Origin: Rotaria socialis
Taxonomy: Eukaryota; Rotifera; Eurotatoria; Philodinida; Philodinidae
Assembly (NCBI GenBank): GCA_905331475.1
Contig: CAJNYU010000018.1
Span: 1-64,000 of the forward strand
Direction: 5' to 3'
DNA: 64,000 nt
Every line of letters begins with the position of its first letter. Position 1 is the stretch's first letter. The translations under genes and the position numbers were made by a program. The notes beneath the pieces were generated by a model. It ran no database searches. It saw nothing but the letters and a program-made list of their open reading frames with translations, and had not been told where the DNA came from. Shown one piece after another: positions 40,593 through 50,867 of the stretch.

Positions 40593-41183
40593 ACTAATAT
40601 CCATTTCAAATTAAAAGAAGGGTGAGTATTTTTTGAATAAGTTTTGAAAAAGACTACAGACAGAGAGATGGGGTTTTCACCGTTTGAAAGAGGAAGCGAA
40701 ACTTCATCGAATCTTGATTCTCAGATTTTTCTGGCAAGCTTTCTCAGGGCTACTCGTCAAATTTTTGAAGCAGAAAACGCTGTGTCATGTAAAAGGTTTT
40801 TGAATTGTAACTATGAGTGAGTTGTGAGCCAAAATCAACAACTAAAGTTCAGTAATCTATGTAAGTCCGACATTAAAACGTTAAGTCGATCAAAAGTTAT
40901 TAACAATTTGGCATACGTTTTCGGTAGATTTTTCATCAAAATTCACTTTTTTCAAAGTTTTTGATGAAAGCTAGACCCCTTCAACTTGTTAAAAAGACAT
41001 TTGTTTTTGAAAGAACTTGACGGATATCCCCGAAAAAACTTATCAGAAAAATCTGATATTCAAAATTCGATACAGTTTCGTTTCCTCTTTTAAACGGCGA
41101 AAATCGGATGCCATTATCTAGTTTCTATCAGAAACTATTCAAAGAAATATTCATCCTTCTTTTAATTTGAAATGGATATTAGT
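40593..41183. mobile_element. 591-bp foldback/MITE-like element with long inverted arms
   Basis: The ends are perfect inverted copies, ACTAATATCCATTTCAAATT at the left and its complement at the right. Matching continues inward for more than 200 bp per arm, for example GTTTGAAAGAGGAAGCGAAAC against GTTTAAAAGAGGAAACGAAAC and CAGATTTTTCTG in both. The arms differ by roughly 15-20% inside and less at the tips. There is no open frame, so it depends on another element for movement. No target duplication is obvious. Confidence 0.8.
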
Positions 41184-41479
41184 TGAAATGATCGATCAAT
41201 TGATTGTTTCGCTAATTGAGTACACATAATCAGATTTATTTGAATCCATCAATTGTTTTCTTTTCTTGCCATTTGTCTTAGTGATGATCGAATCATTGAA
41301 GAGTATGTATTTCAACTTTCATTTGAAATATTTCAAAATGTTAAATCAAATTGTTCAGTTGTGTTTTTTCTTTGTTTTAGAAGTGAGAACTTGATGATTT
41401 TTTTTTCGACAGATTTCTGAAATATTTATTCAACTTCTTTGGAGTTCGATGTGGAAAATCAGTCAATTGTAAAGAAATA

Positions 41480-41660
41480 GGCCCCGGTCGTTCATTCCTA
41501 CAATCGGATCCAATCGGATCTGGAAATGGGTTGCATCGGATCTTACATGAAAACCGACAAGAACCAACAGATTTCGTCGGATTCCGGGTTTCGGGCCGAG
41601 ATTCGGATCAGTAGGATCAGAATCCGACACTATCCGATCGTAACCTACTCTGGCATCCGA
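41480..41660. repeat. G+C-rich island of repeated CGGATC/CCGAT words
   Basis: ATCGGATCCAATCGGATCT, GCATCGGATCT, TTCGTCGGATTCCGGG, GATTCGGATCAG and CCGATCGTAACC follow within 180 bp. It is a degenerate short-word repeat with no fixed period. A similar island of different words lies at 58500-58690. Confidence 0.6.
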
Positions 41661-43087
41661 TACATTCATAATAACTTAGTTAGATTTCACAATAATTTTA
41701 TTTAAAAAAATTTGAAAGTTTCGAGAATTTTTATCTGTCAGAGAAGAGAATTCGATATTCAATATTATGCTATTTCAATTTAGTTCATTTTTAACAATTA
41801 TGCAACAAACCATTGTGAAACGATTGACATAACAAAAAAAACTACAGAAGACTTTTGTAAAAACGAATGAATCTTTTTAGAGATTTCTCTTTTGAATAAT
41901 AAAAATGTTGAGCGATATTAAACATTGTTAAACTTAATTAAAAAACCCTGATAAACAAGGTTTCAAATAATTTCTAATAGTTCTGTTGAGAGCGAAAATT
42001 ATTTAATCCTTAAAAATATTTATGACATTGTATGTATTAATTTTAATTTTTGTAAATATTTTCTTAATGTAAAAGCTGAATACGATTTTAGAATTGAAAT
42101 TGCTAAATACTCGATTATCATAATCTCTTAATTCAAAATTATCGTTATCGAATTTTATTTTCAATCTTAATTATATTGTATATTCTTTGCATACGCATTA
42201 CATGATGTGTTGTCTTTTATTTATTTTTATAATCTCAAACATGGAATTCATTAGACTCAAAAACTGAAAATGAAAATTTTAGGAGTTAAGTCTAACGAAG
42301 GATTTATTGGAATTGAATCGACTACATTCAGATAAACTACAAAGATATTGAGAAAAAATTGGATGTTTCACTTATTTTGGTGAAGATATTCCATCGTTAC
42401 CATATTCTTCGAAATGTCAGATTATTGATTTTTTCTATTAGTATTTTGAGACGAGAGTCATACAGCGATGACCTTTACCGTTAATAAATATCATAAAAAA
42501 ACGATCATCTTCGTAGGAATCAGCTAAGATTCCGAAGTCTATACAAAATATTCACCATACTTCATAAGACCCACGAAGTGCATAATATTATCCGGAATGA
42601 AAAGCGATTAGCCAATCACCAAGATTTTCCTTATTTAAACATAGAAAAACAGATATCTATTCTAATAACTTTAACTAATTCTACTGATTTCAATCAATCC
42701 TCAAGGTACATATTCAATTACTCGCACGTAGTTTTATTTCTATCAGAATCGAATAGAATAGAATGTGGTGTAAAATTTCATCGATCACATTTGACTTCTG
42801 TAGATGTAAAATAGACTGAAAGGTAATACGTTTACTTTTTGTTTTTATCTTTCTATTCGAATAGAATAAGTAAAGAATAATATCACTTAACGTTGCTCCT
42901 AGAAAGTAAAAATTAAAATTTTGAAAAAATTCATTAATCTACAAATAAAAGGTAAAACTAATATTCATTCTTCTAATTGCTTAAACATAATGATATTTAT
43001 TATCATTCATTCATTATTTGTCTATCACTTTTTTAGTTTCATATTTCATATTAAGAGGATTTGCAAAAGTTCAACGAGACAGTTTCA

Positions 43088-43366
43088 ATGATGTTTTCGT
43101 CACGAATGTTAATTTACTTGTTGATTGTATTATTGTTGTTAATTTATTATTGTGAAGCACAACACGAAATACGCAAAGCAATAAAAACTAAAACTAACAG
43201 AAAAATTAACGAAGGAACACAAGCAATTCAACGTGGAAAACAAACCATTCGGCGTGCTAAGAATCAAGCACGAGCACCATTTGATCAAGCAAATTCAAAA
43301 ATAAACAAAAAATATCAAAATACACGAAGAAAAATGCAAGCCATAGAAAACATTATAAAATCGTAA
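43088..43366 (+). CDS. Small secreted basic helical protein, unrecognised
   Basis: A single-exon frame of 92 aa starts at the tandem Met MMFSSRM. It has a strong signal peptide, MLIYLLIVLLLLIYYCEA, with likely cleavage after CEA. The mature part of about 68 residues is rich in Lys, Arg, Gln and Asn with no Cys, and looks like one or two amphipathic helices (EIRKAIKTKTNRKINEGTQA, then RRAKNQARAPFDQANSKINK). It could be membrane-active, an intrinsically disordered secreted protein, or a de novo gene; nothing in the sequence decides this. No neighbour lies within 2.8 kb upstream. Confidence 0.55.
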   Translation: MMFSSRMLIYLLIVLLLLIYYCEAQHEIRKAIKTKTNRKINEGTQAIQRGKQTIRRAKNQARAPFDQANSKINKKYQNTRRKMQAIENIIKS

Positions 43367-46300
43367 TTTTTTCTTGTAATTAATTTTCAGTTTTATATCG
43401 TGCTGTAATTTGCTGAATTCTTATTGATCAATAATGCCGTAGATATTCTTAATTACTTTAAATAGATGATATTTACGAAACATTATCAATATATTCTACT
43501 CTCTTATATCTTATTCTTATCTTGTAGAGATATTGCCGGCAATTGATTTAACTTTAAAAAAAGAACACTTTTAATATCGAACAATTTTGTCTTTTTTAAG
43601 GCCATATTATAAAATAAATGACGAATGTTATTTGATTCATATTGATATACATGCAATGTGATGATTTATTTTTAAAACAATGATGATTAATCTTAACTAA
43701 ACTACAAGATATAATTCATGAGGTGATATTATTATATTTGTTCATTTAGTTGAACAAATGGTCATTGTATTCATTTTAGATAAATTTTTTAACATATCTC
43801 AATCGCCTTGGATTTATACAGAATTCTTTACTTTGTGAAAGAGAAAATTTTCAAAAGGAATAAATTTTCTAATTTACCAAAATAATAGTTCACGCTCAAA
43901 AACTCGACGAAAATATCATCGACAAATTCTTATCTCTTTGAATATTAGTTTAAAACATAGGATTTTTTCTGAGTATTTTTCTATTCAATTCAATGATCTG
44001 ATTGAACATATGCTAAATATTTTCACAGAAAAATTAATCATGAACAGAATCAACCAAGCTAAAGTAATTTAACTTCACGTTTTGTGTGATCGGTAAGATG
44101 ATCAAAATTTTAATAAATAAAAAGGAGTCTATTTCAAGTTTGCAAGAATTGAAAGATTAAATTAAATTAAACCATCAAATTCAGTTTTAATTAGAAATAA
44201 AAACAAATAATAATTTCTTCAAATTTATCTTACCGAAAACAATGGAGTAGAAAAAGAACAATCTAAATTTTCATTCTTAGCAACAATTATAGTATGTTAA
44301 GGTAATCAATTAAAAACTAAAACTAAAGTATAGAGTTGATTAGTTTGACCAAATTACACATATATATATATATGTTGATTAATAAAAACACTCAATTGTC
44401 AAAAAATCACATTGAAAAGCATCTATTCATATTTTTTAAGTTATTCTTGAGCTAAGTATTGCTTTCTTTTAAAATTCTGATATAATTATAATTTTGCCGA
44501 TAATTATAATTATTGTATCTCGCTAGCGACATTGAATGCACTTAGACATTTTTTTTGATTAAATCATCATAGAAGCCAGACAACATTAGGAATTTTCCAA
44601 CAAATTAGAGCCAAGATTCACAAACAAACATGTTTTCATCAGCAAAATCTTTTATGAGAAAAATAATTCTAACAGTAAATTTTCAGAAGATCTTTGATAA
44701 TTGTTATAGGATTCTATGGATTTCTTAAAAATACAGTATAATAAATACTCCCCTGTTGAAATCTATAAATTCAAATAGTTTTTGTCCTGCAGTACGCGAA
44801 GAAAAGTTATTTTTCTTTTTTAACAGAGTGAAATGAATGGTCTATCTAATAATGTTGGTATAAGATGAAGCGTTGCACCTGAAATTCTGATGTCACCAAC
44901 TCAACTTCCACATGTAGATCAATAGTAACGATTATATTGTTCTTTTATAGTAGCACTTCATTTTCTTTGTCTATTACATTCGAAGCAACGTAGAAGAGTG
45001 TAGAAATTGTCATGAGGATACGTTTTCCTAGATATACACTATGTATATTAATCTTGATAGGACATGTTTATAGTATCACACATTTAAAAATAGCAGCTTT
45101 AGAACTTTGAGAAAACCATCTAATTTTAGTCAATTTTTGAGAACAAAAAGTTGTGAGAATAATAGATTTTAACAGGGGAGTATTTATTATACTGTATATT
45201 TAAGAAATCAATAGAATCCTATAACAATTATCAAAGATCTTCTGAAAATTTACTGTTAGAATTATTTTTCTCATAAATGATTTTGCTGATGGAAACATGT
45301 TTGTTTGTGAATCGTGGCTCTAATTTGTTGGAAAATTCCTAGTGTTGTCTGGCTTCTATGATGATTTAATCAAAAAAAATGTCTAAATGCATTTAAAATC
45401 AGTATTCATCGAAATTTGAAACAGAGTGAGAATGCATCACAACATAATAGTATTAATTAATGACAAAAAAAAGAACTTTGAGCAAATGTCTGCAAAAAAA
45501 ATGTAAGACTTCATATCTATTTCGGAGGGAATAATTGTTAATCAATTTTATAGCTTTATTATTTCAAGTAGCTCATTTTCTCTATTATTTATGGCCTATC
45601 TTGAGATATATTTGATGAGAAATTTTTCTGATTTATTAAATCTTAATTTGGCAAGATAATTCGCAGACGATTTTGTTTCGTTTCTTAATAGTATCTATGC
45701 AGTGCTAAGTAGACTATGTATGATTCTTTTTATGAAAATTACGTATAATTCCGAAGAAAATAGTTAGCAGATAGGTAAATGAAGGTTTTTCTGACTTTCA
45801 TGTTTCATTCTAGGCTCTAGCAATTGTGGATACATGAGAAGAGGCGAAATTGATGGTTCTTTGATTTATACTTTATCATACTAACAGGTAGAAGAGAGAA
45901 TTAAGAGAACAGTAAAATATTGTCGAGAGTACACGAGGACACTTCAATGCAATTATTTTGGAGTTTATGTTTTCCGATTTATATTCTGTAATTATGATAT
46001 TTTATAATTCTCTGTCATCTCGTTGCAATGAACTCTACGAACTGTAGTTAAATATTAAACATTTCATTTAGAAAATATTTCAATTTTGTAACTATTTTGA
46101 TTAAAATTAATTATTATTAATTAAAAGTCAACCATAAAAACTGAAATACATCATTGTTCACAGAAATAATAATATGTAATATATGGTTTACTTTTTGTTA
46201 GCTTATGAATAGAATAGTTGCTGAATGAAAAGTTCTAAGGCGAAATAGTAACGAACGAAAAATAATTTTATTTGAAAAGTAACTGAGAATTTATACCTTA

Positions 46301-46901
46301 ATATTTTCTTAATGTACGACTGGTTAGATACTTGTTTTTTTAAAAGTGAAACGTTATAGCTCTTATAAACATCTACAGTAAAACATTCAACTGTTAGGAA
46401 ACATAAAATAATTTTGGTACTTAATTGAATATGTTTATTTACAAATGATTTAGTACTAACTATGTTGATTACGTTTCATTAGAGAATCGTATTTTATTTT
46501 AGAACGTAGTCTATAAGTCCTATAAATTAGCACTATCATGAACTGCACAGACAACTTGTTTTTTTTGTGGAACATTCAAATTGAGACAAATACTTCAGTT
46601 GCATGGGTTGCTCATAGACACTCTCAGAAATTATTATACATGAAAGATTCATTTGAAATGTTTATTTTTCTTTTGTTCACAACTTGTTGAGGTAGATTTG
46701 GTGATTAGAGAAATTGTAAGATTAGTCTTTCTTTTTTAATTAAAATGATATAATAACAGATAAAAAATGAAAGAAAGAAACAAACAAAAAAATAAAAGAA
46801 TATTTTAACTATTATGAATGGTATGTTAAAAAATGAACCGGTTTTATTCGTATTTTAAACGACTGATTTCGAAATTAATATTACTAGAATTGACGAATGA
46901 T
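43367..46901. other. Intergenic; holds an 855-bp inverted-repeat element
   Basis: No gene is supported. The element at 44537-45391 is listed separately. A short TA run lies at about 44359-44374. The remainder is A+T-rich sequence with only very short open frames. Confidence 0.55.
44537..45391. mobile_element. 855-bp non-autonomous element with about 250-bp terminal inverted repeats
   Basis: The left end TGCACTTAGACATTTTTTTT and the right end AAAAAAAATGTCTAAATGCA are inverted copies. The arms (44537 to about 44790 and about 45134 to 45391) match over roughly 250 bp with few mismatches, for example CATAGAAGCCAGACAAC, AACAGTAAATTTTCAGAAGA and AATACTCCCCTGTT. The centre of about 340 bp is unique and has no open frame. 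The high arm identity suggests it is relatively young or kept alike by gene conversion. No clear target duplication is seen. Confidence 0.85.
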
Positions 46902-47736
46902 TTATTTATTTTTAAACGAATCAAAAGTTTGTCTCAATATATCAGGACGATCCGTAAATAAAATATCAATACCAAGTTGAATCATTTCCTGTTGAACTTT
47001 CGGATCATCGAGAAGTGAACCGACTAAAGCTAAAGGTTTTCCTGCTTTATGTATTGTATCAATTAGATGTTGAGTTAACATTGCTCGTGTCTGTGGTTCA
47101 ACAAAAAAGCCAAGTATATCATGTTCATACATATAATTCTCATCCAGTTTGCCTTGTTTATAATCTTGAGAAATTTTCATCATTGTTTCAATATCAGCAC
47201 AAATAGGAATTGATGAAAACTTGTGTTTTTGCAATTCTTTATTTATTGTTCGATTCACAGCACCGAAAATAACACGATTTTCAATGTTATATCGTCTAAT
47301 AGCATCAAGTGTTAATGGAATAGCCTTCGTATCTTTCATATCAAAGAAAAAAACTATAGACAATATCGGTGTAAATTCAACTAAAATTTACATGTTAGTT
47401 TGTTAAAATGAAAAAAGCTCATTACATACTTAAAACTTGATCAAGTGTCACTAATTGTGAATCAAGTTTTTGTAATTGCTGAAGTGTACTTTGATTAACA
47501 TTTATTCCATCGATAATTCCATCATGATTAATAACAAGATGTTCATCATCAGTTTTCCATATATCTATTTCAAGAATATCTGTTCGAGCTTCATTAACAG
47601 CTTGACGATAAGTTTGAAGTGTATTTTCCTTTCCCCAATGGCGTCCACCGCGGTGTGATCCATGAATAGGTAATGATGAAGAAGTAAATTGAGCAAAAAC
47701 TGGAAAACGAGTTGATAATTCGGGCAGTGATAACAT
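46902..47736 (-). CDS. Glycerophosphodiester phosphodiesterase (GDPD), two exons
   Basis: Exons 47736-47430 and 47380-46902 give 261 aa, normal for a single-domain GDPD. The enzyme splits glycerophosphodiesters into glycerol-3-phosphate and an alcohol using a TIM barrel and a divalent metal. The catalytic pattern is complete: HRGG with His28 and Arg29, ENTL, Glu56 and Asp58 in LEIDIWKTDD, and His71 in NHDG. The second exon starts IEFTPILSIVFFFDMKD with the conserved Lys strand and ends with the barrel closure GIDILFTDRPDIL. The intron is 49 nt and the phase agrees. No signal peptide or membrane helix is seen, so a soluble form is likely. Confidence 0.93.
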
Positions 47737-49247
47737 TTGTTTTGCTTATGAATCATTCATTATTGCGTCTTTTATAGGTTGTTGAGTTGAGTAAAAACAT
47801 ATGTCGAGAAATAAAAATAAAAAGAGATCAATGAATGAATGACAAATGTTGTGATGTCGCCTCACATAGATGGCACTACCTTCTTTAGATCAATGCTCAT
47901 ATAAAAGATACAATAATAGTCATAACGATAAACATGCTTTTTCCTGAGTATTCTGGTCACCCAGAGAGAAGATAAAAAATAAATCCTGAAAATATCAGTT
48001 CTACATGATTCCAACCAACATGTTCAGTCATTATTTTCATGGATTAGAAAGTTAAATTCCAATATAATAAATTAAGTTTAAAATAGATTTAATTTTCCTG
48101 TCACCTCTATTGAAATGCATGTTTTGATCAAGATTTTATAAATTTTTATTTACTCATAGAAATGAACCATTATCTTTGAAGTATACAAAAATAAATTATT
48201 CAGATATGGATTCTACAGATGGTAACAGAGAGAAAATTCACGTTACTTTTTATTCTATCTAATATTTCTGGTTTATGTCCTATAGACGGGATTGAGAGAG
48301 TTTGTCATCTTCTAAATTATTTATTTGACTAAAAATGAAAGATTGGATTAGGTATGTAGATAAAATATTTCATTGATCCATTCTAGACTAAAACTTCAAC
48401 TTTCGTGATTAATTTCAGTGCTAATATAAAAGTACTTTGTATGAACTGTATATTCAAATTCATTCTATGATTTTCAGGACATACAATAGAATTAGCGTAA
48501 CATTAATATAGTCGTTGTTTTCCTAATCATTTAGGTTAATGACTATGTACTGATGAGTACAACAACTACACTTTTTTTTAAATGGTCGGAAACAAGTATC
48601 ATTAACTAGCAAAAATTCAAGTCAAAATTGTAAACTACTTTTAAACAAAATAAAAAGAACTTCATATGACATGGATAGCAATGAAATCAGAGATTTAAGA
48701 TATATTATGTACGCTCAGTAGATATTATTATTATTAACAAATAAAATTTGTATCACATCGAAAAATACTATAGATAGATAACATAATATTTGAAAGAAGC
48801 ATTTTTTCGAAGCAAAAAAAATACGTAGAAATTAATTCTCTAAGAAATCTTCATGATGATAATAATTAATATTGATCGAAAAATGAATAACTTCATTTTC
48901 AAAATATTGCTTTGATTTCGAATTAACTTCAAATTAAGAAAGAAAAACAACTAGATAGAATAATTTATATTTAATAAATTACAAAAAAAGCGCTCATTTT
49001 TTAATTTAATTTCAAAATCTATTTTGTCGACATAAAGACAAAAAAAACGATGACGTCAATGTCACGTATGATTTATTCTCTTAATTGTTTGATGCGTGAC
49101 AAATAATAAATAAGGGATAAATGCTTGATATTGTTCGAATGATCGATGTTAGGATTTAAACAAATATTCATATGACGATAATGACACGGTCACCGGATAG
49201 AAGAATAAAAAGAACTCGAGAAAGAAGTAAGAATAAAACAACACACA
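47737..49247. other. Intergenic, nothing recognised
   Basis: About 1.5 kb of A+T-rich sequence between the phosphodiesterase start and the FOXO stop. A plus-strand frame at 49172-49372 is antisense to FOXO and is not called. No repeat or RNA gene is visible. Confidence 0.55.
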
Positions 49248-49775
49248 TCACAAATTGGGCAAGTCATGTATATCGAAAGAACAATCTCCAAATGTGGTTC
49301 GTTCAAAATCAAGTATTGCTTCAACATCTAAATCAAATGTTGAACTTGGAATTGGTTCTTGTGTATGATTAGGCATTTGTAAATCCATCGATGACGCTGG
49401 CATTTGATTAAATAAAAGATTTGTTGATGGTGACGGTGAAGGTGATGGAATCGATGGTGGAGTTGAAAGAATTTTTCGTCTTTCATTATTCGATTTTGAT
49501 TTATTCATCTGATGGCGCATTATCGCTACGACCATTCGACGAAACAATGGACTTGAACGATCCATTGTTTTCAATTGTTTACTTAATTTTGATGATATCA
49601 TTTGATCTATTTCATAATCGCTATGAGATGGTGACGGAGATTGTGAACTAACTGAAGGAGATTTTGATAATGATGAATATGTACTATCAATACCTAAAGA
49701 GAAATCAATTAAGAAACAAAGAACAAAAAAGTTTTTCTTTTTCTCAAAACAACTAAACCTGAATTAAAATTATTG

Positions 49776-49813
<38 letters not shown>

Positions 49814-50754
49814 TGATGTCGAAGGAGGTGATGATTTTAACATATCATGTAATATATTTGGCATTGGTTGTGTTGATACATACGATGGGTCTTGAGAATT
49901 ATTTTGTAAAAGACTATATAAATTTTTATTCATATCTCTAACAGATGTAAATGATCGTTGATTTGATGTTGATGATGAATATATATCATTTGATGATGAA
50001 GGAATTTGTTCATTAGAAAACAAATAATCAAATGATGTTGGATTTGAATTGTCATTGGACACTGTTTTAGTTAGACGACGTCTTTCAGTTTTTGTAGAAT
50101 TTTCATTTGATTGAACTCGTCTTCGACCACGAACTTGTTTCGCTCGAGGATCAATTGTCCACCAACTTGATTTACCTGCTATTTCATTTGGAATACGAAC
50201 AAATCGATTATGCAATGATAAATTATGACGAATAGAATTCTAAACAACAACAAAAAACAGAAGTTTTCTTTATTTGTTTATTTTCTCTTTTGAAGAATAA
50301 ATGAATGAAATAATACCTTCCATCCTGTGCTACTTTTTCTATCTCCTTTATCTCTAAAATAAGGAACATATTGAATCATCCATGAATAAATTTGAGAAAG
50401 TGTTAATCGTTTGTTTTGACTATTTTCAATGGCTTTAGCAATTAATTCAGCATAAGATAAATTTCCCCAAGCATTTTTTCTTGATGTTTGTGGATCATTT
50501 AGGCCAAGTTCTTTTTCAATTAATAATGCTAATCTTGGATCATATTCTACAGTTGCTCTACAATTACTAGTCGATGTTGCTTCTAATTGCTCATCTGAAG
50601 GAAAATCTTCATCTTTTTGTACTTGCTCACAAAAATCATCAATAAACGATGAATGATAATTAGACGTGGTACTAGTTAATGATGATGAGTATAAATGTTT
50701 TCCATTTGAATTTTCATCAAAATCATCAAGAATAGAGGAAGGACTTGAAAGCAT
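49248..50754 (-). CDS. FOXO: FOXO-class forkhead transcription factor, three exons
   Basis: Exons 50754-50317, 50239-49759 and 49693-49248 give 454 aa. FOXO proteins act in the nucleus downstream of insulin/PI3K/AKT. The forkhead domain (about 92-177) shows NAWGNLSYAELIAKAIENSQ, RLTLSQIYSWMIQYVPYF and, after an intron, NSIRHNLSLHNRFVRIPNE and GKSSWW. The GDRKSSTGWK loop with extra residues is FOXO-specific. Just after the domain RRRVQS fits the AKT site RxRxxS (Ser190). The conserved N-terminal AKT/14-3-3 site (RxRxxT) is not in this model. The C-terminus is Ser/Pro rich and ends with an acidic, hydrophobic segment. The exon-1 start is the first Met after an acceptor at 50764; an upstream 39-nt exon at 50867-50829 would add sequence but ends in TAG. 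Confidence 0.93.
49779..49813. repeat. ATT/AAT trinucleotide run coding for poly-Asn in FOXO
   Basis: A pure triplet run inside FOXO exon 2 encodes about a dozen Asn in a row near residues 290-305. It is a likely site of length variation between alleles. Confidence 0.9.
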
Positions 50755-50828
50755 CGATTTGACCTGCAAACATAAAAAATACGTTGATTTTTCTTTCTTA
50801 GATGAAACAAAATAATAAATTCCACAAC

Positions 50829-50867
50829 CTATTCAAAGTGTTCATCAAGATAGTTTTCGTCTATCAT
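50829..50867 (-). other. Possible FOXO upstream exon or 12-codon upstream reading frame
   Basis: On the minus strand an ATG starts MIDENYLDEHFE and is followed at once by TAG and then GTTGTG, which could be a splice donor. Downstream the acceptor TTTGCAG leads in frame into VKSMLSS of exon 1. A CAG in place of the TAG would give a continuous protein start. As it stands it is either an upstream reading frame in the leader or a nonsense change. Confidence 0.4.

Larger units (their letters stand above)
40263..43087. other. Intergenic; holds a foldback element and a GGATC-rich island
   Basis: No supported gene. A foldback element occupies 40593-41183 and a G+C-rich cryptic repeat 41480-41660. 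An open frame at 41463-41669 on the minus strand is produced by that repeat and is not called. The remaining 41.7-43.0 kb shows no structure. Confidence 0.55.

Noticed and set aside
41463-41669. 68-codon minus-strand frame
   Set aside because: It is generated by the repeated CGGATC words; the Asp/Pro pattern follows the repeat, not a domain.
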